The position numbers and the translations under genes are program-made. A stretch of DNA of 64,000 nucleotides from Thermoguttaceae bacterium. Its GTDB lineage: Bacteria; Planctomycetota; Planctomycetia; Pirellulales; Thermoguttaceae. The DNA is taken from positions 39,722 through 103,721 of the forward strand of contig JAFZAL010000017.1 in assembly GCA_017557195.1 (NCBI GenBank). Reading direction: 5' to 3'. This document shows positions 1 through 9,800 of this stretch, one piece after another. The notes below the pieces were generated by a model. That model ran no database searches and was not told where the DNA came from. It saw nothing but the letters and a program-made list of their open reading frames with translations. The first letter of the stretch is position 1. Every line of letters begins with the position of its first letter.

Positions 1-241
1 GCGTTAAAACACTGTAGGAAGGCAGGGCGTTAAATTGCGTATTGATCATTTTTTTCCCTCATGGATCAAGCAGATCGTTATAATTTTTCCCTCATGGAAA
101 AACTGGGCATTTCTGACGGCGGATGACTTTTTCTCATTAAGCTGACAAAGCGTTTTGCCGTCGAAAGCTATGTGCGGCAAAACGTTCTGCTAAAAATATC
201 CGTATCAGATACCCACTATAGAGTTTATCGGAATTATAGAA
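1..241. other. Intergenic end of window with a direct repeat and a hairpin
   Basis: No gene is supported here. The 15-mer TTTTTCCCTCATGGA occurs at 51-65 and again at 84-98, spaced 33 bases apart. A perfect 10-bp stem (CGTTTTGCCG at 151-160, CGGCAAAACG at 175-184) lies beyond the stop codon of the minus-strand PEP-CTERM gene. It could mark that transcript's end, although it is not followed by a T tract on the minus strand. Confidence 0.5.
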
Positions 242-3235
242 TTATTTCTTTTGGAGCCTTTTCAGACAAAACAGCCCCGCAACGCCGAGAATCAACAGCG
301 CCCACGTCGACGGTTCAGGAATGGCGTTGTGGTCGATGTATCGACGTCCGGTAATGGCGTACTTGCCGGAATACGTACCGCTGGTAAGCTGAACGTATTG
401 CAAATTGTTGAAATCGCTCGAACGAACGTATTTGCTAATAAAGTCGTCTTTAATATCTGCGCTGTTTTTTCCTGATAAAACAGCGGTAAACTCCTGGCCT
501 TCCTGCAGCGTGCAGTCGTCTGTCGCCGCCAGATAAACGATGCTGCCGTCGTGCAATTCAAGATTGCCATAATCAACAATCAGCACGTCATTCTGACTAG
601 CGTCCGTCCCGCGGATTTCCATCAACAACTCAGCGCCAGCTTCATTGAGAATAAAACCGCCGCCGTATGTTTCATCGCCAATTATAAGCACCCCAGGCGA
701 GTTGCCAGGCGAGAATACAGCGCCAGAGTCTACAGACAGCAGACCCTTGAAATATCCTTGCATATCCAAACGTCCGGAAGAAACAAACATACTTTCAGCC
801 GAAATCATCCCCTGAGTTTCCGCTAAAATCTTCAGCGTGCCGTCTCCGGTTTTTTTGATGTCTCCCGTTCCAAAGATTTTGTTAGCGTTGGCGATTGTCA
901 TGCTTTTTAAATCGTTCCGATCAACGAACAGTTCCAGCGTACCTTTCTTAATGATGCCATTGTCGTTGGATTTGACGACTTCAATCTGACCGTATGTTGT
1001 AAGGGCTTGGTCCCTTAACTGCACTACGCCTTCAGAAACGGTTATTTTAGCGGTGTATGTATTATCGCTAATGTTTGGATCATAAAACGTTCCAGAAAAA
1101 ACTGCAACGCCAGCGCCATCTTTATTAATTCCTTGGGTGCTGTTATTGGCTTTATAAATAGCGTTTGTAAAAACCAGTTTTGCGTTTTCATCTACAGTAA
1201 TTTTTAATAAGTGGTTTTCACGAACTTTAATCGGAACGGATATCGTTGAATCGCCGGGCGCTGCATAAGCACGAATTGACGTCCCTACTTTCATTTCAAT
1301 ACCTTTACAGTTAGGATGATCCTCTCCTGCTTTGATAGTTCCTTGAGTTAAATGAAAATGTTTATACGACAACGTTTGGTTTTCATCAACGTTTAAAAGA
1401 AATGTACCGCCGTTTATGTAAAAGTTTACATCATTATTGCCATTGCCAAAGGAGTCTTTAGCCGTACATTCAAGCGTACCATTTGCATTGATGTAAACTT
1501 TAACGTTTGGGGCAAACCGATCTAACAGATGGTCCTTATCAATAAACAGTTGAGTAGCTAAACAAAGCGTTCCTTCGTTAATTACTACATTGCAATCGAT
1601 GGAATTATTATCTTCCAGTGTAGCTGTAAGAGACAGCTTTCCAGTTCCTGTCTTAACCAACTGACCTTTAGCCTGACCATTAGTACAGGAAATTCTACCT
1701 GAATGCGTTGCTGTTATATCGGAATCAACGTTGATAGTTACCTGAGAATTGATAGTTTCCTGAGAACTATTGCTGGTAATATCGCCAGAATAGGTCTGAT
1801 TGGAGTAGTAATTGATAGTTAACGCCTCAGAACTATTGTTGGTAATATTACCAGAATAGCGCTGATTGGAGGCGGAGGAAGAGTAATTGATAATTAACGC
1901 CTGAGAACCATTGTTAGTAAGGTTGCCAGAGCCAGATCTGTCAGGGTCGTCAGACAGGTCGCGCAGCGTTCCACCTGCTTCCAAGATCAAATCTCCCACC
2001 GATAGTATAGTAGGTCCAAGAATACTCGGAGCTTTTGTAAGCGTTAAAGCGCCAGGTCCCATTTGATTCATTGAACTGGTTCCGGAAATAACGCCATTAA
2101 AGGTTTTATCTTCGGTATAGTTCAGCTTTAGCATGTAATCTGAACCGTTACATTCAAGATTGCCGTAACCTGTAAGGTTGGTCAGATTTGCACCGCCATT
2201 CAGAATCAAAGCTCCACTGCTGACTGTGGTATCGCCCGTTGAAGTCAAAGCTCCCGAGATCGTCAGCTCGCCTGAACCTGTTTTGGTAAGCGAACCTGTA
2301 CCGGAAACAGAGCCGCCATAAGTTGCATCGGATGTCTGGTTGAGCGTTAAAACTACATTATTGCCAATCGAAATCGAACCGCCGCTGCCGGACAGGTTAT
2401 TAAACGTCTGATTGGCATTGAGCGTCAGATCGCCAGCGCTGGTAATACTCGACGCATTAGCAAAAACGTTCGCTTTTTCAAAAGAAACCTTGGATTTATC
2501 GTCAATATTAACATTGCCTGTAAAACCGCTTGAATCGTCGGGATTTAAATAAAACCCTATTTTCGAAGCATCGTTTGTCTTTTCGCCTGTATTAAAATTT
2601 AACGTTCCCGCTCCAGAAATAGCGCTTTCAACAGTCATCGAACGCGTATCGGAGGCTTTGGTATTGTTACTTTTTAATGTACCGTTTCCATTGACAAGAA
2701 TGGTTCCCTGAATTGTCAGCGCCAAGTTGTCGTTGCCATTATAAACAGTTCCGTTGCCCAACACCAATTTATCTATTACAACTGTGGGGCACTTAATATT
2801 CAGATAGCCCGTTTCATAGGCGGTCGCGTCATGATTATACCCCAGATATAACCAGTTGTAGTCGCCCCCGTTTTTGTAAGGAAAATTCTCCGGAGTAGAA
2901 GTGTTGGCATTGCCCGGCGCTCTTAACCAAAAACCGTCGCCAACTGTATATATAGCGCCATTGTTATTGACTGGTTTATAATTGTTGGAAGTCGGTGCAT
3001 CAGGGTATATAGCGGGATATGCTGAAACAGGAGACCAGTTTTGATAATTCCAATTTAGACCAAGGTCTTTATCGGCTTGATCTCTGCTCAAATAGTATAC
3101 AGTTTGCGCTTCCGCAGACGAAGAAAATAGAAAAACGGAGGTTCCAAAAGTCAATACAATGACCGCTGCAATGCGAAGATAACTTCGCAGCATTAGACAA
3201 AATTTATCGAATTGTCTATAGGTATAGGCTTTCAT
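242..3235 (-). CDS. PEP-CTERM autotransporter-like repeat protein
   Basis: Very likely a secreted or surface beta-helix protein. A hydrophobic signal segment (IAAVIVLTFGTSVFLF, ending near SAEA) is followed by about 900 residues rich in Gly, Asn, Ser and Thr, with repeated passenger-type units such as GSGSLTKTGSGELTISG. The C-terminus is a textbook PEP-CTERM signal: IPEPSTWALL, a hydrophobic helix, then a basic KRLQKK tail. Such tails are recognised by exosortases, and one is encoded at 19503-20540. I place the start at an ATG (3235); a TTG lies three codons upstream and another ATG at 3193 would also leave a good signal peptide. The ligand or structural role is unknown. It resembles the larger protein at 24849-29657 in architecture but not as a close copy. 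Confidence 0.85.
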   Translation of the reverse strand: MKAYTYRQFDKFCLMLRSYLRIAAVIVLTFGTSVFLFSSSAEAQTVYYLSRDQADKDLGLNWNYQNWSPVSAYPAIYPDAPTSNNYKPVNNNGAIYTVGDGFWLRAPGNANTSTPENFPYKNGGDYNWLYLGYNHDATAYETGYLNIKCPTVVIDKLVLGNGTVYNGNDNLALTIQGTILVNGNGTLKSNNTKASDTRSMTVESAISGAGTLNFNTGEKTNDASKIGFYLNPDDSSGFTGNVNIDDKSKVSFEKANVFANASSITSAGDLTLNANQTFNNLSGSGGSISIGNNVVLTLNQTSDATYGGSVSGTGSLTKTGSGELTISGALTSTGDTTVSSGALILNGGANLTNLTGYGNLECNGSDYMLKLNYTEDKTFNGVISGTSSMNQMGPGALTLTKAPSILGPTILSVGDLILEAGGTLRDLSDDPDRSGSGNLTNNGSQALIINYSSSASNQRYSGNITNNSSEALTINYYSNQTYSGDITSNSSQETINSQVTINVDSDITATHSGRISCTNGQAKGQLVKTGTGKLSLTATLEDNNSIDCNVVINEGTLCLATQLFIDKDHLLDRFAPNVKVYINANGTLECTAKDSFGNGNNDVNFYINGGTFLLNVDENQTLSYKHFHLTQGTIKAGEDHPNCKGIEMKVGTSIRAYAAPGDSTISVPIKVRENHLLKITVDENAKLVFTNAIYKANNSTQGINKDGAGVAVFSGTFYDPNISDNTYTAKITVSEGVVQLRDQALTTYGQIEVVKSNDNGIIKKGTLELFVDRNDLKSMTIANANKIFGTGDIKKTGDGTLKILAETQGMISAESMFVSSGRLDMQGYFKGLLSVDSGAVFSPGNSPGVLIIGDETYGGGFILNEAGAELLMEIRGTDASQNDVLIVDYGNLELHDGSIVYLAATDDCTLQEGQEFTAVLSGKNSADIKDDFISKYVRSSDFNNLQYVQLTSGTYSGKYAITGRRYIDHNAIPEPSTWALLILGVAGLFCLKRLQKK

Positions 3236-3532
3236 TGTATACAATTAGACTCAATCTCTCCCAAAAAGTTCCAAGATTGAGTCCCCCGTTTCCGAAATAG
3301 CGTTATAATTATAATCTCTCTTATTATAATTAAAATCGTCAGATTTAAAGGGATAGTCAAGCGATTTAACGAAAAAAACCTCAAAATTTTTGATAATTTA
3401 GGGAATATAGGCAACAAAATCGAGATTTATATAGCGAACAGATATAAATTATTATAGATAAGTCGTATATTTTCCACAAATGGAAGCGCAGTATAATATT
3501 AAGCGCTTCCCGATTCAGTTATAGAAATTTGA
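3236..3532. other. AT-rich spacer with probable promoter and a hairpin
   Basis: This gap separates the PEP-CTERM gene from the end of treZ, both on the minus strand. The part next to the PEP-CTERM start is AT-rich with several TATAAT-like strings on the minus strand, so its promoter probably lies here. GGAAGCGC (3482-3489) and GCGCTTCC (3503-3510) form an 8-bp stem just beyond the treZ stop codon and may terminate that transcript, but no clear T tract follows. Confidence 0.4.
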
Positions 3533-5452
3533 CTATGCCCGGCGGCGAACGACGACTTCAAACGGAAGCAAGACGGCTGACGTTTCGTCCGTTCGGCTCC
3601 CGCCGTAGACAGGCGATTCCGTCGTCAGAAGCAGGTTGTCGAACATGTCCGGCGGGACGGGAACCGGGTCTGTCGTTACGTTGGCAACAGCGATATAAGT
3701 CAAATTATCCTGTCGAAAACCGTCTTTGCCGCTGACCGTCCAGCGCCACGTCAGGATGGACGGCTGCGTCTCGCACTTTGCCGTTGGGAAGTAAAGCAGT
3801 CCGGCGCCGTTGGCTTGAGCGTACGGCTTGAACGACTGACCGGCAACGCCCGTTTGCTTTCTGACGGCGATGAGGTCTTTGTAGAGCTGCAAGCGTTGGT
3901 CGTAAACGTCAGACGTCCACGACAGCGACGCCTGTTCGAACGTTTTGGAGTCGAACGGGTCGGCGACTTTGGGCAGTTTCTGCTGGTGCATGTACTCCAT
4001 GTCCCGCTGACGCCCACGACGAACGGCGCGTTTGAGTCCCTCGTCTTCAAAAGTCGTAAAGAACGGGAACGGGTTCCGCTCGCCGTATTCTTCGCCCATA
4101 AAAAGGAGCGGAACAAAGGGCGAAAGAATCGTAACCGCCGCGGCAAACCGAGCCGCAGCCGGCGAGATTTTCGTTCCCAGTCGTTTCGATTCCGCACAGT
4201 TGCCCGCCTGGTCGTGAGTTTGGTTGTAAACAATCAGCCGGGTCGGGTCGATATAGTCGAAATTTGTCCCCCATGTTTTCTTGTAACGTTTTCGATAAAC
4301 CCCGTCGTAAAGCCAGCCGTCGACAAACGCCTTGAGCAGCGCTTCCGCGGGATTTTTGAACCGTTCACTGACGCTGAAATCTTCGTATAATCCGCTCCGT
4401 TCTCCTGTTACAAGAGCGTGCAGCGCATGATGAAATTCAATATTCCAGACGCCGTCCAGACCGTATCCGTTACGTGACAGCGGTTCGATTTTGATTCGGT
4501 AGTTGTCGTCATCTTCCGCTGTTACAAACGTCGTCCGATTGTTGTGTTTTCCGTATTTATGAACCGCTTTGGAGATCTGCGCCAGAATATGCGTTCCAGA
4601 CATGTCCGTAATCGTGTCGGTCGCGTCGAGACGCAAGCCGTCAAACCCGAATTCCCGAATCCAATACACGGCGTTTTCCGTTACATATTGACGCACCGGA
4701 TCGGAATTCTCCCCGCCGTAATTAATCGCCGCTCCCCACGGGTTGGTAAACCGGGAATCGAAATAGTCGGAAATCGCCCCTAAATAGCAGCCCTCCGGCC
4801 CGAAATGGTTATAGACGACGTCGAGAATAACCGCCAAACCCAACTCGTGCGCCCGGGCGACAAACGCTCGCAGTTCGTCCGGCGTCCCGTAAACGCAAGT
4901 CGGCGCGTAAATATATACGCCGTCGTAACCCCAACTCAGTCCCGGAGATTCTGCCACCGGCATGACTTCCACCGCTGTCGCGCCCAGGTCTTTGATATAT
5001 TCCAGCTTTTCCGCCAACGCCGCCCAGTAGGATTTATCAACGGGTTTCTTCCCTATAAAGGCGGCTGGATGGAGTTCGTAGATAATCAGGTCTTTGTACT
5101 CGACGCCATGCCAGGATGGAGGGACAAGGTCGTCCGGCGGCGCTGTTCTCAAACCGGACGGACCGTGAACTCCCAGCGGCTGAGCTGCGCTGCGCGGGTC
5201 GGGGTACTGTTTTCCGTCCGCCAGACGAAACATGTACAGCCAATCTCGCCCAACTTCCGCTTCGGCTGTAAACCAGCCTCTTTCCGCCGGGGTCATTGCA
5301 ACGACTTTCGTCTCCCGCCCTGCCCTGTACGCCTCTGCGGATTCGTACAGAACGAGGTCAACCGTCGGCGACTTAACGCTCCAGACGGAAAACGTACACT
5401 GTCCGGACGTCTGCCCGGCAGGAAGAACGGCGTGGTTGGAGTAGGAGTGCAT
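3533..5452 (-). CDS. treZ: Malto-oligosyltrehalose trehalohydrolase (GH13)
   Basis: TreZ releases trehalose from the maltooligosyltrehalose made by TreY in the cytoplasm. The protein has an N-terminal beta-sandwich (about residues 1-100), then a GH13 barrel with the conserved blocks in order: DVVYNH (211-216), DGLRLDAT with nucleophile Asp276, TAED with acid/base Glu313, and QTHDQAGN with Asp414, followed by the GEEYGE segment. The length (639) is somewhat above the usual 570-620. The spacing between the Asp nucleophile and the Glu, and the HFGPEG sequence after region I, fit TreZ better than glycogen branching enzyme, the main alternative. No treY or treS is adjacent, so the partner must be elsewhere. 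The gene stands alone behind a repeat-filled upstream gap. Confidence 0.87.
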   Translation of the reverse strand: MHSYSNHAVLPAGQTSGQCTFSVWSVKSPTVDLVLYESAEAYRAGRETKVVAMTPAERGWFTAEAEVGRDWLYMFRLADGKQYPDPRSAAQPLGVHGPSGLRTAPPDDLVPPSWHGVEYKDLIIYELHPAAFIGKKPVDKSYWAALAEKLEYIKDLGATAVEVMPVAESPGLSWGYDGVYIYAPTCVYGTPDELRAFVARAHELGLAVILDVVYNHFGPEGCYLGAISDYFDSRFTNPWGAAINYGGENSDPVRQYVTENAVYWIREFGFDGLRLDATDTITDMSGTHILAQISKAVHKYGKHNNRTTFVTAEDDDNYRIKIEPLSRNGYGLDGVWNIEFHHALHALVTGERSGLYEDFSVSERFKNPAEALLKAFVDGWLYDGVYRKRYKKTWGTNFDYIDPTRLIVYNQTHDQAGNCAESKRLGTKISPAAARFAAAVTILSPFVPLLFMGEEYGERNPFPFFTTFEDEGLKRAVRRGRQRDMEYMHQQKLPKVADPFDSKTFEQASLSWTSDVYDQRLQLYKDLIAVRKQTGVAGQSFKPYAQANGAGLLYFPTAKCETQPSILTWRWTVSGKDGFRQDNLTYIAVANVTTDPVPVPPDMFDNLLLTTESPVYGGSRTDETSAVLLPFEVVVRRRA

Positions 5453-5459
5453 TGGGAGG

Positions 5460-5637
5460 TGGTAAGTTGTAAGTGGTAAGTAGTAAGTGGTAAGTGGTTA
5501 GTTGTTAGTGGTTAGTGGTAAGTAGTAAGTGGTAAGTTGAAAGTTAGTTGAGCGCTTGCGTACTAACCACTAAAAACTTATTACTAACCACTGATTAGCG
5601 CTTGCGTACTTAATGCTTACCACTTGAAACTTACTGC
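5460..5637. repeat. Intergenic 7-nt-like degenerate tandem repeats with two GCGCTTGCGTA cores
   Basis: Upstream of treZ, drifting units such as GTAAGTG, GTAAGTA and GTTAGTG run from 5460 to about 5545. They reappear in inverted form (CTAACCA, CTTACCA) from about 5562 to 5637. Two exact copies of GCGCTTGCGTA lie between (5552-5562 and 5598-5608). This resembles the short tandemly repeated repetitive sequences known from cyanobacteria. The same style recurs in at least ten other gaps of this window. Confidence 0.75.
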
Positions 5638-5640
5638 TAT

Positions 5641-5684
5641 TATAATAAAAAAAGGTTCCAGACAGACTCCGTCTGACTGGAACC
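5641..5684 (-). terminator. Rho-independent terminator on the minus strand
   Basis: Read on the minus strand, GGTTCCAGTCAGAC pairs with GTCTGTCTGGAACC (one mismatch) around a short loop, followed directly by seven Ts (5647-5653). It ends the transcript coming from the small secreted protein gene at 6046-6387 or from the structured stretch in between. Confidence 0.85.
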
Positions 5685-6045
5685 GAGATTGATTTCAACG
5701 CCCCCGTTGGAGAATTCTTTCCCTTCTCAAAGCAGACTCTTCGTTCTGTTCGCTTCTTTGACCCAGTTGAAGTTGAGAATAAAACGCGTTATCTGATTCA
5801 AGCCGGTTTTCCCATATTCTCCGTGAATTTCAACACAAAGTCGAACTGTTTAGGATTGTTGAAATTCCGGTTTCTTTCCTGAGTTCATTTGCGATCCAGA
5901 AACGTTATATTTGCCCTGGGGTTTAACCGAACAGCGCGCCTGCCCGTTCTCAGCGGTATAAAACCGCTTTGACAGACAAACAAGTTCCGGTTGGGCTAAC
6001 GTCTGCAAACGTTCCCAAGCATGAAAACCTTTTTGCTTTGTTCGA
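5685..6045 (-). ncRNA. Candidate structured RNA or long 3' UTR ending at a terminator
   Basis: These 360 bases have no credible ORF; the longest in-frame candidate read by eye is about 12 codons. They lie between a stop codon and an intrinsic terminator on the same strand. A perfect 11-bp inverted repeat (GAATTTCAACA at 5825-5835, TGTTGAAATTC at 5857-5867) and an AGCGGT/ACCGCT hairpin near 5957-5973 suggest folding. I tested it by eye against tmRNA, 6S and SRP RNA signatures and recognised none. It may be an independent small RNA or an extended, processed 3' UTR. Confidence 0.35.
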
Positions 6046-6387
6046 TTACATCACGTCAAGGAAGAAGTGATGTCCCATGTGATAACGACGCTGTTCCGGA
6101 TAGTAGTTCATCCAACGTTTATCGTATTGCGGGATTCTCATTTCAGTCGGATACCGATTATACGGATCCTGGCTGGAACGGTAATATTCCTGAGACCAGA
6201 AGTTTTGCGGATAATACACGTAAGGATAGTGCATGAACCGATTGTAGTCCTGAGCGGTTGTATGGGGCGCATACTGACGTCCGTAAGCCTGTTGCTGCGG
6301 AACCGGCTGCTGAGCCTGAACGGACTGCATGCACAGCCCAACAATCGCCGCGATGAGCAGCGCTGAGCAAATGATTTTCCTGAACAT
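6046..6387 (-). CDS. Small secreted Tyr/Gln-rich protein
   Basis: A 113-residue protein with a clear signal peptide (MFRKIICSALLIAAIVGLCM, cleavage near VQAQ). The mature chain of about 90 residues is rich in Tyr, Gln, Pro and Arg, including an EMRIPQYDKRW motif, a MNYYPEQRRYHMGHHFFLD end and an aromatic NFWSQEYYRSS centre. It has no cysteine beyond the signal peptide and no membrane helix. An AAAGGA ribosome site stands 6-8 bases before the ATG. I recall similar short, aromatic exported proteins in planctomycete genomes, but no function is established and I assign none. Export to the periplasm or surface is the only supported inference. Confidence 0.75.
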   Translation of the reverse strand: MFRKIICSALLIAAIVGLCMQSVQAQQPVPQQQAYGRQYAPHTTAQDYNRFMHYPYVYYPQNFWSQEYYRSSQDPYNRYPTEMRIPQYDKRWMNYYPEQRRYHMGHHFFLDVM

Positions 6388-6810
6388 TTTTTTAATCCTT
6401 TGTATCAGAGGTACTTATACTCTCTATTTCACGCTTGTTTCGCTTCCATGCGAATTAATGCGTTCATACCTGAGCGATTCCATAACGCTTCCTGCGCCAG
6501 AATCCTCTATATTGTTAGAATCGGTATTTTCCTTAAAAATGTTAAATAAAAATTTTAAACTTGTGTATTCAGTAAATTCATACTATAAGTTCGTATGTAT
6601 TTCTTTAAATGCAAAAAATAGATAAAATAGCCAATTAAATAAAAATGTAAAAAATTATTCTTTTTTATAGCCCTCCCCTCTTGTAATTATCCAACCTTTT
6701 TAGTATTGTCAGTTATATATTCGTTTTTATGTAATCAGGTTTGTTTTCTTTTTCTTTGAAAAAAACAAGCTGATACGTCTTGTTTTCCCTTTTTTCAATA
6801 CAGCGTTATC
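6388..6810. other. AT-rich divergent promoter region
   Basis: This spacer separates two divergently transcribed genes and is markedly AT-rich. On the plus strand, TTGTCA (6706-6711) and TATGTA (6728-6733), spaced 16 bases apart, form a plausible promoter about 80 bases before the TIR-STAND start. No coding region is convincing; an open frame at 6329-6625 is low-complexity and lacks a ribosome site. Confidence 0.4.
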
Positions 6811-9800
6811 ATGAACAAAGCCTCAAAATCGTTGAAAATCTTTATCAGCTACGGACACGAAATTGGAGCAGTAGACGACTCTGGAAATCCATATTCGAAT
6901 CCGAATAACGAAAGCGTCGTTCATCAAATCAAGACGTATCTGGAAAGTCGTGGACATGAAATCTGGTTGGATAAAGATAAAATCAAGCCGGGGGACGACT
7001 GGCGAAAAGCAATTTACAACGGAGTTGAATGGTCGGACGTTGCATTGATCTGTCTGTCTCACAAAGCGATGAAGCCCAACGGGGTTTGCCGAGACGAAAT
7101 ATCCATTGCAATGGGCGTTCGCGGCGGAAATATGTTCTCTGTCAAGCTGGAAGCGTTGGAAGACGCCGAGTATCCGGCGTATCTGCTAAACCGTCAGCTG
7201 TTTTCTAAATTTCAGGATTGGCGCATCCATTGTATAGAAGACAACATTGATGAAGCCTGGCTCGATAAAAACCTGGAAACGCTTGCCCAATCTCTGGAAG
7301 AAGAGAATGTTTGGCGATACGGCGTTGAAATGGTTGAACTCAAGAAACTCCTCAAGCCCTGGAACATGAACAGTCGGCTTCGGAGTCTGGATCGCGGTTC
7401 ACAGTACCTTTATAACGATGAAACGGATGAATACGAGAAAAAAATAGTTCACAAATTCTGTGGACGCGAGTCTCTTTTTGAATTGTTTGAAAACGAGAAG
7501 TCCCAGGAAGCCTATCTGGAGTCAGACCGCATTTTATGGCTCAAAAAAGGTCCCGGTTTTGGAAAGAGCCGATTTGCGGCAGAGCTTCTTTATCGATATT
7601 ATTTCGCAATCAGCGCTGCTTATTTTGTTGAATACAATCTGGAAGAATCCCACAAATCGCAAACGTTTATTAAATCCGTTGCATACCAGCTGGCTCAGAC
7701 GAATTCCTCTTATCGGGAAAGACTGTTAGGCGTTCTCAGAGCGAATCTGGATGAGATAAACCGACAAATTGACAACCCGGAAAAGCTGTTTAAAACGCTG
7801 GTTGTTGATTTATTAGAGGACGAGTTCGACGAAGAAAGAACGACTCAATGGATTCTGGTTGACGCTCTGGACGAAGCGACGGAGAACAGCCGTAACGAGA
7901 TTGCATCGTTGATCAGCCAAAACATTGACAATCTGCCGTCGTGGATTCGCTTTTATATTACGTCTCGAGACAATGACAATGCAGTTAATCAAAGCTTCAA
8001 CGATTTTACGCCCATTGACTTCGAGGACGAGGAAAACGTCAACGACATTCTGGAATACATTCGCAGCGAATTCAGCGCCTTGGGGCTTTCCGTCTCGGAA
8101 GAATTGATAAATATTCTTCTGGAAAAGTCCGAGGGAACGTTCCTGTATCCGGAAATGGTCTTTCGCGATCTGGAGAAAAACGCGTTTACGGTCGACGATA
8201 TTCGCGATTTGCCCAAGGGCGTAATCGGGTATATTCATGCCCAGTTTGAGCGTCTTTTCGAAGATAAATTGGAATCGTATAATACAGAAATTCGTCCGTG
8301 GCTGGGGTATGTTTTAACGTCTTGCGAACCGATCCCGCGCGGCGTGTTAAAATACGCTTTGGGAATTCGGGAAGATTCTGAACTCGAGCGTCGATTAAAT
8401 CTTCTGGGAACGTTTTTTGTTCAGTCCGGCTCTACAGACGAAGATACAGTTGCTCCATTCCACAAAAGCGTTATTGACTACTGCTTTAATAAAAACGTTT
8501 CCTTTATTTTCTACGTTGATCCAGATGAAGCCAAAGAACGATTTGCACAAACCGGTTTGGGATTGTACGAATCCGGCGCTTTGCAATGGATAAAAAGAAC
8601 CGACGAAAAGCCGGATATCGCGCAGCGTTACTTTTTAACGTGGCTGCCATCTCATTTAATGAACGCGAACGATTCCCCAAAATCGGCGGCTGTCCTGTCG
8701 GATTTCGCATTCTTGATGAAACGGCTGCGATTCGGAAACGTAGAACGCGTTTTGCTGGACTATATTCTTTTCAGAGGAAACCTTGATCGAATTTCAAAAG
8801 ACTGCAGCGCCTATTTTGACGTTATTTGCAGTAACGCGCATTATTTGCGCCATAACAGCGAGGACAATCCCGCATACAAGATTATGCTTCAAATCGCCAC
8901 TGAAGTTGCTGACGATTGCCCTGTAACGCTGGCGGCGGAACGTTGGCTCAACCCGGAAGAAGGCGATTCCCCCTGCGACTGGTTCTGGATTAATAAAGTC
9001 AACCGTCCCAAAGAATACCAGCCCAGCCCGTATAAACTTGTAATCGAGTATGCTGGCGATCACGCGATACTTCTTTCCAACGGCAACGCTTTGTCCTGGG
9101 GAACAGACGATTATAACCTTCGGATTTGGGATCTGGAAACAGGCGCATGTAAAGTTGTTATGAAAGGACATACAGATGAAGTCTATAGAGTCCTTGAGCT
9201 TCGCACCGGCGACTTTCTCTCCTGGAGTAAAGATAGAACCTTGCGTATTTGGTCGCCGGATGGAACGTGCAAAGCCGTATCGGACGGAAATACCGATTCT
9301 GACCGGGGCTTTTTAGAACTTCGTTCTGGCGCAATTCTTTCATGGTGTATTTATGCTCTAGTCGAAAAAAAAAGTTATGTAGGTCAAGAAGAAAAATCAA
9401 TCCGAATCTGGGCTCCTGACGGCAATCTTATATCAGTAATAAGAGGGCACTCTAAACACATCAAAGGCGCAATCGAGCTGCAATCCGGCGAGATACTTTC
9501 ATATAGCGACGACTCCCAACGAATTTGGTCGACAAATGCGCCAAACAGTGAAGTTAGAACTGTTCTTGAAGGACGTTCACAATGGATCGAAGGCGCCAGA
9601 GAACTCCGTTCCGGCGACATTCTGACATGGGACAATGAATCATTGCATCTTTGGTCTTCTGACGGGGAACGTAAAGCCGATCTGGAAGGACATACAAACA
9701 ACGTCAGAGAAGCTATTGAACTTGACTCTGGAGATATTCTGTCCTGGTGTTATGGAGATGACAATACGCTGCGTCTCTGGTCTCCCGACGGCGTTTGCAA

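Noticed and set aside
4805..5479. Long plus-strand open frame opposite treZ
   Set aside because: It is antisense to conserved GH13 codons and has no recognisable domain; a composition shadow.
5685..6045. Identification as tmRNA, 6S or SRP RNA
   Set aside because: No tRNA-like end, no GGAAGCAG-type SRP loop and no single long bulged hairpin.
6329..6625. 98-codon plus-strand frame in the divergent spacer
   Set aside because: Low-complexity AT-rich sequence overlapping the 5' end of the small secreted protein gene, with no ribosome site.
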